This document shows, piece after piece, positions 1 to 6,456 of a stretch of DNA of 8,064 bases (position 1 is the first letter of the stretch; each line of letters opens with the position of its first letter). A program made the position numbers and the translations under genes. The notes beneath the pieces are model-generated. The model did not search any database. It was not told where the DNA came from and saw only the letters and a list, made by a program, of their open reading frames with translations. This stretch comes from JAWWBG01 sp033721095 (GTDB lineage Bacteria > Actinomycetota > Nitriliruptoria > Nitriliruptorales > Nitriliruptoraceae). The stretch lies in NCBI GenBank assembly GCA_033721095.1, contig JAWWBG010000120.1, positions 1 to 8,064 of the forward strand, written 5' to 3'.

Positions 1-237
1 GCCAGCGACCAGGCCGGCGATGTCCACGATCTCGAGGCTGGTCGGGACGGCGCGCGCGGACCCGGCGATGTCCGCGATGACGCCCAGGCGCGCATCGGGC
101 ACGGGCACGACGCCGACGTTGGGATCGATCGTGCAGAAGGGAAAGTTGGCAGCCTCGGCCCCCGCGCGAGTCACCGCGTTGAACAGCGTGGACTTGCCGA
201 CATTCGGGAGGCCGACGAAGCCGAGTTGGAGGGCCAC
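1..237 (-). CDS. ychF: YchF/Obg-family P-loop NTPase, N-terminal part only
   Basis: This is the first 79 codons of a TRAFAC-class NTPase; the rest lies beyond the left edge. YchF proteins associate with ribosomes and, unlike other Obg-family members, prefer ATP to GTP. Visible motifs are the G1 P-loop GLPNVGKST at residues 9-17, the switch I/G2 stretch NFPFCTIDPN at 31-40 that is typical of YchF, and the G3 motif DIAGLVAG at 72-79. The base-recognition motif that would separate ATP from GTP preference is not in the window. The start is GTG at 237, with GGAG (248..245) seven bases upstream; this places the P-loop at the usual distance from the N-terminus. An ATG at 257 is out of frame. The gene follows the sigma factor on the same strand after a 76-bp gap, so readthrough from it is possible. 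The family call is secure. Confidence 0.93.
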   Translation of the reverse strand, partial: MALQLGFVGLPNVGKSTLFNAVTRAGAEAANFPFCTIDPNVGVVPVPDARLGVIADIAGSARAVPTSLEIVDIAGLVAG

Positions 238-313
238 GGCCTTGCTCCGACGAGCATGAGTTGGTGGCTCGGAGGCTACCGACGTGGACGTTCCCGAACG
301 GCCGGGTGATGCG

Positions 314-1240
314 TCAGGCGGTCAGCAGGAGGCTCGCGTCCTCGGCCGATCCCATCTGGCCCGCGGTCAGGCGGCGGACCAGGCGCAGCGCGTTCACCTC
401 GAGCTGCCGCGCACGCTCCCGTGACACGCCAATCGCCTCACCCACGTCCTCGAGCGTCCGGGGGTCCTGGCCGTCGAGTCCGTAGCGCAACATGAGGACG
501 GTGCGATGCCGTTCCGAGAGCTGGTTGAGGACGCCCTCGATGATCTCGTCGCGGACGACCGTGCCGACCTGGGCCTCGGGCCCCTGGTCCGAATTCGCGA
601 CGAAGTCGTGCACGGTCGCGTCGTCGCCGCCGACAGGGGCGTCGAGGGACATGACGTCGCGTGCCGCGCGGCGGATCGCCCGCAGCCGCTCGACCGGAAC
701 ATCACAGACGGCCGCGAGCTCGTCGTCGTTGGGCTCGCGGCCGAGCCGCTGGTAGAGATCGCTCTCCTTGCGTCGGAGCTTGCCGACGAGCTCGTCCACG
801 TGCGCCGGCAGTCGGACCAGGCGGGATCGGTCGGCGAGGCCACGGGTGATCGACTGGCGGATCCACCACATGGCGTAGGTCGAGAAGCGGAAGCCCTTGC
901 GGTGGTCGAATCGAGCCACGGCCTTCATGAGGCCGAGGTTGCCTTCCTGGACGATGTCGGCGAAGTCGATGCCGGACCGTCGATAGCGGCCTGCCACGGA
1001 CACCACGAGGCGCAGGTTGGCGTTCGTGAGCCGGCGAGTGGCTGCCTCCCCGTCGGCGATGACGTGACGCAGGCGTGCGCGGCGGGCGGGCGTCGCGTCG
1101 TCGAGGAGCGTCTTGGCGTACTCGCCGGCGGCACGCCGCTTGGCGAGGTCCACCTCTTCCTCAGCGGTCAGCAGGGGGATGCTGCCCAGCTGGTCGAGGT
1201 AGCCGTTGAGCGTTTCGGACGTGCTCACGGAAGCGGCCAC
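314..1240 (-). CDS. RNA polymerase sigma-70 factor, primary-like (group 1/2)
   Basis: A 308-aa sigma-70 factor that would direct RNA polymerase core to -10/-35 promoters. Region 1.2 is at about residues 10-45. Region 2 is at about 70-148, with the RpoD box IVQEGNLGLMKAVARFD (96-112) and region 2.4 WWIRQSITR, where Q129 and T132 correspond to the E. coli RpoD residues that read the -10 element. Region 3 is at about 149-225. Region 4 ends in the helix-turn-helix VSRERARQLE (272-281), which reads the -35 element. Region 1.1 is absent, so this looks like a HrdB/SigA relative or a group-2 alternative factor; I cannot decide which. The chosen start is GTG at 1240 because AGGA lies seven bases upstream and the protein then begins just before region 1.2. 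The open frame continues up to 1402, but that part runs into the nucS control region and start and has no family resemblance. The gene is divergent from nucS. Confidence 0.93.
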   Translation of the reverse strand: MAASVSTSETLNGYLDQLGSIPLLTAEEEVDLAKRRAAGEYAKTLLDDATPARRARLRHVIADGEAATRRLTNANLRLVVSVAGRYRRSGIDFADIVQEGNLGLMKAVARFDHRKGFRFSTYAMWWIRQSITRGLADRSRLVRLPAHVDELVGKLRRKESDLYQRLGREPNDDELAAVCDVPVERLRAIRRAARDVMSLDAPVGGDDATVHDFVANSDQGPEAQVGTVVRDEIIEGVLNQLSERHRTVLMLRYGLDGQDPRTLEDVGEAIGVSRERARQLEVNALRLVRRLTAGQMGSAEDASLLLTA

Positions 1241-1241
1241 G

Positions 1242-1257
1242 AAACATTCCTGGTCGG
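1242..1257 (+). repeat. Direct repeat, copy A, in the sigma/nucS divergent region
   Basis: AAACATTCCTGGTCGG. A second copy, AAACATCCTGGTCGG, occurs at 1339-1353 in the same orientation, differing only by one missing T. Copy A ends two bases before the sigma GTG start and contains its Shine-Dalgarno sequence. It may be a protein-binding site or the remnant of a small duplication; the sequence alone does not say which. Confidence 0.55.
1248..1251 (-). promoter_or_regulatory. Ribosome binding site of the sigma factor gene
   Basis: AGGA on the minus strand lies seven bases before the GTG at 1240. It supports that start over the longer open frame. It also sits inside the first copy of the direct repeat AAACATTCCTGGTCGG, so anything bound there would touch the translation start region. 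Confidence 0.6.
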
Positions 1258-1305
1258 GGGTGTCCTCTACATCGGCCTGTATGAGGGCCACCTTGAGGAG
1301 GGTCT

Positions 1306-1332
1306 TGCAAGGGGCCAATCGGCCCCCTTGCA
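1306..1332. promoter_or_regulatory. Imperfect palindrome between sigma factor gene and nucS (possible operator)
   Basis: The left arm TGCAAGGGGCC (1306-1316) and right arm GGCCCCCTTGCA (1321-1332) are complementary apart from one extra C, around the loop AATC. There is no T-run on either side and it is not at a gene end, so it is not a typical terminator. It sits midway between two divergent starts and is flanked by the two direct-repeat copies, which suits an operator for a dimeric regulator. It could equally form a hairpin in the 5' leader of the sigma transcript. Confidence 0.45.
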
Positions 1333-1338
1333 TGGTCC

Positions 1339-1353
1339 AAACATCCTGGTCGG
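1339..1353 (+). repeat. Direct repeat, copy B, upstream of nucS
   Basis: AAACATCCTGGTCGG, the partner of the copy at 1242-1257, about 97 bp away. It lies 24-38 bases before the nucS ATG. If nucS is leaderless, this covers the -35 zone of its promoter, where an activator or repressor site would be effective. Confidence 0.55.
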
Positions 1354-1363
1354 CCGCACTCGA

Positions 1364-1369
1364 TAGCGT
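1364..1369 (+). promoter_or_regulatory. nucS: Possible -10 element for a leaderless nucS transcript
   Basis: TAGCGT fits the actinobacterial TAnnnT -10 pattern and ends seven bases before the A of the nucS ATG, so transcription could begin at or next to the start codon. No Shine-Dalgarno sequence is visible before that ATG, and no good -35 match is seen. A six-base match this loose can occur by chance. Confidence 0.3.
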
Positions 1370-1376
1370 CGGCGCC

Positions 1377-2039
1377 ATGCGCGTCGTCATCGCTCGCTGC
1401 ACGGCCGTCTACGACGGCCGTCTCGCGTCGACCCTCACCGAGGCGACGCGCATGATCATGGTCAAGGCCGACGGCTGTGTGGCCATTCATGCCGATGTCG
1501 GGGCCTACAAGCCCCTGAACTGGATGAACGCGCCGAACACGCTCGAAACGACGGAGGATCGCTGGGTCGTCACGAACCGCCAGGGGGAGACCCTGACCAT
1601 CGACCTGCACGAGGTGTTCGCCGACCTCGAGTTCGAGCTCGACACGGAGCGTGGCCTGACGCTCGATGGGGTCGAGCGAGAGCTCCAGGCGTGGTTGGCG
1701 TCGGATCCGACGGTGATGGAGGAGGGCCTGACCCTGGTGCGACGCGAGTTCCCCACCGACCTCGGCCCCGTCGACCTGCTGTGCCGTGACGCTGGCGGAC
1801 GGGCGGTCGCCGTCGAGGTCAAGCGGATCGGTGAGATCGACGGCGTCGAGCAGCTCTCGCGGTATCTCGAACGCCTCGACCGCGATCCGTTGCTGACGCC
1901 GGTCCGCGGGATCTTCGCGGCCACGAATATCAAGCCGCAGGCACGCGTCCTGGCCGAGTCCCGCGGCATCTACTGCGCCGAGTTCGATGTCGACCGCGTC
2001 CGGGGCAACGACGACGGCCACCTGCGACTCTTCGAGTGA
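1377..2039 (+). CDS. nucS: Mismatch-specific endonuclease NucS/EndoMS
   Basis: A 220-aa protein, full length for the family. NucS/EndoMS cuts both strands around mismatches, mainly G-T, G-G and T-T, and provides mismatch repair in Actinobacteria and some archaea that lack MutS/MutL. The N-terminal DNA-binding/dimerisation part starts MRVVIARC and carries the conserved AYKPLNWM (43-50). The C-terminal RecB-like nuclease domain carries GPVDLLCRD (130-138) and VAVEVKRIGEIDGVEQL (144-160). D133, E147 and K149 have the 14- and 2-residue spacing of the catalytic D-E-K in the Pyrococcus enzyme. The last residues, HLRLFE, resemble the QLxLF beta-clamp binding motif, in line with clamp-dependent activity in the family. 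The ATG at 1377 is chosen because the family N-terminus begins there; an upstream in-frame ATG at 1206 lies inside the sigma gene. The DUF2804 gene overlaps its stop. Confidence 0.95.
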   Translation: MRVVIARCTAVYDGRLASTLTEATRMIMVKADGCVAIHADVGAYKPLNWMNAPNTLETTEDRWVVTNRQGETLTIDLHEVFADLEFELDTERGLTLDGVERELQAWLASDPTVMEEGLTLVRREFPTDLGPVDLLCRDAGGRAVAVEVKRIGEIDGVEQLSRYLERLDRDPLLTPVRGIFAATNIKPQARVLAESRGIYCAEFDVDRVRGNDDGHLRLFE

Positions 2040-3007
2040 CGGACTTCGCGCCCCCCATGCCCTTGCCGGCGACTGGTGACGACCTGTCTCCCGGCCTGTG
2101 GGCCGGACGAGTCGGCGACGATCCGGCGCTCCTCCTGCCTCGAGGCGGCGGTCGCTTGCGCCGGTGGTCGTACGCCGCAGCGGCCGAGGGACCGACCACG
2201 CTGGGCGTCGCGATCGTCGACCTCGGCATACTGGCGACGGCGTTCGCGTTCCTGCGCCACGAGGGGGACACGTGGACCTGGGACCACAAGTCGCCGCTGC
2301 GTCGGGGCGCCGGCCTCGCACACACGTCCCGCGAGGTCAGCACCTACGCCGCGGGCAAGGCCCGGATCCAGGTCGGCGGTAACGGATCCATTCGGCTGGA
2401 CGTGGCCATGCCCGATGGCCCACGCGTGCGCGCGCGACTCGACGCCGGCAGCCCCGGTGGCGACGTCCCGGCCGTCCTGCGGACGTCCACGGCGGGCGGG
2501 GGCTGGAACGTGACCGAGAAGTCCGCCGGATACCCCGTCCGCGGGGTGATCGAGGCTGACGGAGAGGCGCTCCCGTTCGGCTTGGCGGGCGGGTGGCGCG
2601 ACTGGACCACGGGGCGCCAGGACCGGCGGACGACCTGGCGCTGGGCAGCCGGCGCGGGACGTGGTGCCAACGGAGCTCGCGTGGGCCTCAACGTGTCCAC
2701 GGGCATGAACGACCTGGAGGCCGGCGAGAACGTGGTCTGGTGGGGCGGGACGCCCTGGGGGCTGGCGCTTGAGGTGCTGGAGCCCGCCGGACGCGCTCGA
2801 GACGGGGACTGGCGGCTCGCCGGGCCCGGCTGGCACCTCGACTTCGAGACCTGCGGCGTCCGTGCGGCGAGCGAGAACGTCGGGGTTCTTCGGTCGGTCT
2901 ACACCCAGCCGATCGGAACCTTCCGTGGGACCCTGCCCGGTCCGGACGGCGAGCCCGTGGAGGTCGAGCTCGAGGGCGTGACCGAGGATCACGTCGCCGT
3001 CTGGTGA
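2036..3007 (+). CDS. DUF2804 family protein
   Basis: A 323-aa protein that I assign to DUF2804 from the pattern of conserved blocks; its function is not established. Blocks seen are VAIVDLGILATAFAFL (58-73), GGWNVTEKSAGYPVRG (155-170), GGWRDWTTGR (185-194), TTWRWAAG (199-206), VGLNVSTG (216-223), ENVVWWGG (231-238), and the C-terminal block VYTQPIGTFRG (288-298) to EDHVAVW (317-323). Many Trp and Gly residues at regular spacing suggest a mostly beta-strand, perhaps barrel-like, fold; this is inference. There is no signal peptide or clear membrane segment, so it is probably cytoplasmic. The GTG start at 2036 shares four bases (GTGA) with the nucS stop and has no obvious Shine-Dalgarno sequence, which points to translational coupling with nucS. 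An in-frame ATG at 2057 is an alternative. Its 3' end overlaps the Nudix gene on the other strand by 19 bp. Confidence 0.85.
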   Translation: MTDFAPPMPLPATGDDLSPGLWAGRVGDDPALLLPRGGGRLRRWSYAAAAEGPTTLGVAIVDLGILATAFAFLRHEGDTWTWDHKSPLRRGAGLAHTSREVSTYAAGKARIQVGGNGSIRLDVAMPDGPRVRARLDAGSPGGDVPAVLRTSTAGGGWNVTEKSAGYPVRGVIEADGEALPFGLAGGWRDWTTGRQDRRTTWRWAAGAGRGANGARVGLNVSTGMNDLEAGENVVWWGGTPWGLALEVLEPAGRARDGDWRLAGPGWHLDFETCGVRAASENVGVLRSVYTQPIGTFRGTLPGPDGEPVEVELEGVTEDHVAVW

Positions 3008-3525
3008 GCCTCGATTCGTGGCAGCACGCCCCGAAGACCTGCGTCGACGAGCCCGGCGGCCGCGTCGAGCGCGAACCACGCCACGTCGGGGGATTCGGTC
3101 GGGCCCGGTGCCAGCGGGGCATCGGCATCGGCCCGCAGCAGCCAGCGAATGTCCAGGTGCAGGTGCCCTCGCGGGCCCTCGTGGAGATCGACGTGGACGG
3201 GCGTGGCCTGCACCAGGGTCGTCACGAGGCCGGTCTCCTCCCGAACCTCGCGGTCCACGGCCTCCTCGAGGGATTCGCCGGGGTCGACGTGGCCGCCCGG
3301 CTGGAGCCAGATCCGCAGACGACGGTGCCGATGCAGCAGCAAGCGCCCGGTCTTGTCGATGACGATCCCGGAGGCGGTCACGTGGGCTGGGTCGGCATCC
3401 TCGTTGAACGGATCTGGCAGCCACGCCAGGAGCCCGCGGATGCGCTCGAGGCTGCGGGTCTCACGGCCATCCACCGGAGTGTGGTCGACGAGGGCGGTCA
3501 GCAGGTCGGCGCCCGTCCTGATCAC
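2989..3525 (-). CDS. Nudix hydrolase
   Basis: A 178-aa protein with a perfect Nudix box (G-x5-E-x7-REVREETGL) at residues 78-100. The box binds the divalent metal and cleaves a nucleoside diphosphate linked to another group X. Before it come beta strands around VTASGIVID (49-57) and the segment IWLQPGG (72-78). After it, HVDLHEGPRGHLHLDIRW (111-128) is a His-rich stretch seen in many actinobacterial Nudix proteins. Substrate cannot be read from the sequence; candidates include oxidised nucleotides, ADP-ribose and related metabolites. The GTG at 3525 is used as start, but there is no well-placed Shine-Dalgarno sequence, so the true start could differ. It lies 76 bp downstream of hemQ on the same strand and may be the last gene of that transcript. 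It converges with the DUF2804 gene, overlapping it by 19 bp. Confidence 0.9.
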   Translation of the reverse strand: MIRTGADLLTALVDHTPVDGRETRSLERIRGLLAWLPDPFNEDADPAHVTASGIVIDKTGRLLLHRHRRLRIWLQPGGHVDPGESLEEAVDREVREETGLVTTLVQATPVHVDLHEGPRGHLHLDIRWLLRADADAPLAPGPTESPDVAWFALDAAAGLVDAGLRGVLPRIEAHQTAT

Positions 3526-3601
3526 TGTCCCGGCGCGAGGTCGGCCTGACGGCCGCTGCTCGACTCGGACGCGAGGTCAGCTTGCCTGTCGCCTGCGGTG
3601 A

Positions 3602-4380
<779 letters not shown>

Positions 4381-4384
<4 letters not shown>

Positions 4385-4995
4385 GCGCCACCGCCCAGGA
4401 CCAGCCGGTCGATCACGCTTCCCTCGGTGTCCAGCTCCCAGATGACCGGCACGCCGGTGGCCAGCTCGAGTTGCAGGACCTCGTCCTCGTCCAGCTGGTC
4501 CAGGTGCATCGCGATGGATCGGTTCGAGTTGCCGTGGGCCACGACGAGCACGTTGTTGCCCATGCGGATGTCACCGAGGATCGCCCGCTCGAAGAATGGC
4601 AGCGTGCGTGCGGCGGTGTCCTTGAGGGCCTCGCCATTGGGCGGGGGTGTGGCGAACGAACGGCGCCAGATGTGCACCTGCTCGTCGCCGTACCGCTTGG
4701 CCGTCTCGGCCTTGTTGAGTCCCTGGAGGTCGCCGTAGTGCCGCTCGTTGAGCGCTTCGTCGCGGATCACGGGGATGTTGAGGTCGGCCGTCTCCATGAT
4801 CAGTGCCAGCGTGTCCTCGGCGCGGCGAAGCACGGACGTGTAGGCGATGTCGAAGGACCGGCCGCGCAGCCGTTCGCCGGCGCGCCGTGCCTCCTGCTCG
4901 CCCTGCTCGGTGAGCGGGACATCCACCCAACCGGTGAAGCGATTCTGGAGATTCCACAACGACTGGCCGTGGCGGACAAGTGCAAGGGTTGGCAC
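4381..4995 (-). CDS. gpmA: 2,3-bisphosphoglycerate-dependent phosphoglycerate mutase
   Basis: A histidine-phosphatase superfamily enzyme of 204 aa that interconverts 3- and 2-phosphoglycerate in glycolysis and gluconeogenesis through a phosphohistidine. Motifs: LVRHGQSLWN (6-15) with catalytic H9, NRFTGWVDVPLTEQG (18-32), TSVLRRAEDTL (53-63), LNERHYGDLQGLNK (82-95) with the acid/base E84, and VVAHGNSNR (151-159) with the second catalytic His, H154. NERHYG and GDLQGLNK mark true dPGM rather than a generic phosphatase. It is shorter than E. coli GpmA (about 250 aa) and lacks most of the C-terminal tail, like the compact dPGMs of some other bacteria. The GTG at 4995 is preferred because GAGG lies five bases upstream and the RHG motif is then at the usual distance; GTG at 5001 and TTG at 5022 are alternatives. 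It overlaps hemQ by four bases. Confidence 0.92.
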
Positions 4996-5000
4996 GGACA

Positions 5001-5004
5001 CCTC
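5001..5004 (-). promoter_or_regulatory. gpmA: Ribosome binding site of the phosphoglycerate mutase gene
   Basis: GAGG on the minus strand sits five bases before GTG 4995 and decides between that start and the in-frame starts at 5001 and 5022, which lack such a site. Confidence 0.5.
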
Positions 5005-5021
5005 GGAGACGCAACATGGCA

Positions 5022-5027
5022 AGTCTA
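5022..5027 (-). promoter_or_regulatory. Possible -10 element upstream of the phosphoglycerate mutase gene
   Basis: TAGACT on the minus strand fits the loose TAnnnT pattern and would start a transcript about 20 bases before the GTG at 4995. It lies in the 63-bp gap after the M15 peptidase gene. No -35 match is seen 17 bases upstream. Readthrough from the peptidase gene is the alternative. Confidence 0.22.
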
Positions 5028-5058
5028 GGAGTGGGCGGATCAGCCCCTCGGCCTCGAG

Positions 5059-6348
5059 TCAGGCGACGGCCACGAAGCGGCTGACCTGGAAGTGCATCCC
5101 GTCCGGGCGATCCCACCAGCCACCCCAGTAGAACCCCCAACGCTGGAAGATCTCCACGATCCGGTGGTCCATCGTCGGGGTTCGCCCGAGGCCGTTGGTC
5201 GCAACGTTGAGGTCGACGGCCAATCCCCAGGCGTGCATGGACAGCGGCTTGGCAGGATTCCAGTCGATGTGGCGGGCAACCCAGCAGCCGCCGAACTGTG
5301 CCGGATCGATCAGGTCGGCCAATCCCGCGCGGACGATCTCGTTCAGGGCAGCGACGAGCTGGGGAACCATCAACCGGTTGCAGCGCGTCCGGCCGACGAT
5401 GGGCAGATCGACCGTGACGATGAAGCGGCTGACCCAGTCACCGAGGATCTCGATGCGGCCGCCGCCGATGTCGACGTAGCGGAACGTCTCCAGCGCGCCC
5501 CAGCCGGTGACCTGTTGGCTGGGCGCGTCGAGTCGTTCGAACGTGGCCCCGTCGAGGTCGTCGATGAGCTGTTCGCCCAGCCAGACCGGTCCGGTGCCCT
5601 CGATCGCGGCGACGAGGGCCAGGTTCCAGTCGCTGGTCAGCAGGCGTCGGGTGTCGTCGGCCGCGACGAGGATGTCTGCCAGCGGTGGAGCTCCAGTGGC
5701 AGCCAGGGCGCCGATCCGGAGTTCACGTGTCCCGTCGGGCGTCACGACCTGGACGGTGTCGCCCAGTTCGAGGCCACGTTGCAGGGCCACGTCGTGGCCG
5801 ATGATGGCGTCGCCGCTGGCGAGTCGCTCCCAGACGGCGGGGGACTGGGCCGTGACCTCGGGTGTCAGGGGGCGAAAGGAGAGCGGGTCCACCTGCAGGA
5901 GCGTCAGCGCCTCCTCGGTCCCGACGGATTGTTCGTTGCTGCCGAGGGGACCGCTGTCGACGAGCTGCACCTCCAACCGTCGCGCGACCGCCACGTGCTC
6001 CACGTCCGAACGGGCGCTCATGGCTGCTGCCTGCTCGGCTGTCCCGGTTTCCTCCAATTCGACGAGGACGTCCGGCACGCGAACGATGACGGAAGGCGCC
6101 ACCGGCGCGGCGATACTGGGCCGGTGGGAGACGGGCTGGGCCGGCTGCACGGTCACGGTGGCGGGCTCAGCCGCGCCTGCCGCAGCGGTGACCGGCTCGG
6201 GGACGGCGACGCGGTCGGTTGCCTCGGCCGCACTGTTGGTCGCCGAGGTCCAGGTGCCCGCCAGCAGGACCAGCGCAAGCGACAGCCCGGGTGCACCACG
6301 GCGCAGCCAACCGGCCGTCGGGCCGTGCGGAGCGTGCGGGTCGGTCAT
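5059..6348 (-). CDS. Secreted or membrane-anchored M15-type peptidase with FtsX/MacB-like middle region
   Basis: A 429-aa exported protein with three parts. Residues 1-17 include two arginines before a hydrophobic stretch at about 20-36, a Sec signal or membrane anchor with no lipobox. An Ala/Pro/Val-rich linker follows to about 87. Residues about 88-250 include LLQVDPLSFRPL (150-161), DAIIGHDVALQRGLELGDTVQV (180-201, two overlapping blocks) and DILVAADDTRRLL (225-237), which resemble the extracytoplasmic domain of FtsX/MacB-type permeases. Residues about 305-429 are an M15 (VanY/L-Ala-D-Glu or D-Ala-D-Ala peptidase) domain, with zinc ligands H372 and D379 in SMHAWGLAVDLN (370-381) and H419 in DGMHFQ (416-421). 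C323 and C355 could form a disulfide. The likely substrate is peptidoglycan stem peptide. The ATG at 6348 has no clear Shine-Dalgarno sequence. M15 activity is well supported; the middle-domain call is my inference. Confidence 0.85.
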   Translation of the reverse strand: MTDPHAPHGPTAGWLRRGAPGLSLALVLLAGTWTSATNSAAEATDRVAVPEPVTAAAGAAEPATVTVQPAQPVSHRPSIAAPVAPSVIVRVPDVLVELEETGTAEQAAAMSARSDVEHVAVARRLEVQLVDSGPLGSNEQSVGTEEALTLLQVDPLSFRPLTPEVTAQSPAVWERLASGDAIIGHDVALQRGLELGDTVQVVTPDGTRELRIGALAATGAPPLADILVAADDTRRLLTSDWNLALVAAIEGTGPVWLGEQLIDDLDGATFERLDAPSQQVTGWGALETFRYVDIGGGRIEILGDWVSRFIVTVDLPIVGRTRCNRLMVPQLVAALNEIVRAGLADLIDPAQFGGCWVARHIDWNPAKPLSMHAWGLAVDLNVATNGLGRTPTMDHRIVEIFQRWGFYWGGWWDRPDGMHFQVSRFVAVA

Positions 6349-6432
6349 CTGGACTGCCGGGTGCGGGGTTCAGGAACAACGCGTGGAGCGCGATGAGGAC
6401 GCGGTCCCTTGACGCTTGGTGCGCAGGAGAGT

Positions 6433-6449
6433 TCGCCGCCGGACGGCGA
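6433..6449 (-). terminator. Possible terminator hairpin after the Abi-alpha-like gene
   Basis: TCGCCG and CGGCGA pair across a five-base loop, eight bases after the TAG stop at 6459..6457 on the minus strand. No T-run follows, so this would be a weak or factor-assisted terminator. The rest of the 108-bp gap up to the peptidase start shows no promoter I would defend. Confidence 0.35.
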
Positions 6450-6456
6450 GAATCCT

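Noticed and set aside
289..300. 12-bp palindrome CGTTCCCGAACG between the sigma factor gene and ychF
   Set aside because: The stem is only 4-5 bp with no T-run; too short to call a terminator or operator.
506..1366. 286-codon open frame on the plus strand
   Set aside because: It is antisense to the sigma-70 gene, whose motifs are unmistakable; the plus-strand product resembles nothing known.
1241..1402. N-terminal extension of the sigma factor to an upstream start at 1402
   Set aside because: The extra 54 residues show no sigma-factor resemblance, cross the divergent control region and overlap the nucS start; a good Shine-Dalgarno sequence marks GTG 1240.
1970..3424. 484-codon open frame on the minus strand across nucS, DUF2804 and Nudix genes
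   Set aside because: Its product is Arg/Pro/Gly-rich low-complexity sequence, typical of an out-of-frame reading of high-GC DNA, and it conflicts with three supported genes.
3535..3588. Short direct repeat (GCGAGGTC-GGCCTG and GCGAGGTC-AGCTTGCCTG) between hemQ and the Nudix gene
   Set aside because: Only eight consecutive bases match before differences start; in GC-rich DNA this is not convincing.
5092..6396. 434-codon open frame on the plus strand
   Set aside because: It lies antisense to the M15 peptidase gene, has no recognisable motifs, and is the kind of long shadow frame expected in GC-rich coding DNA.
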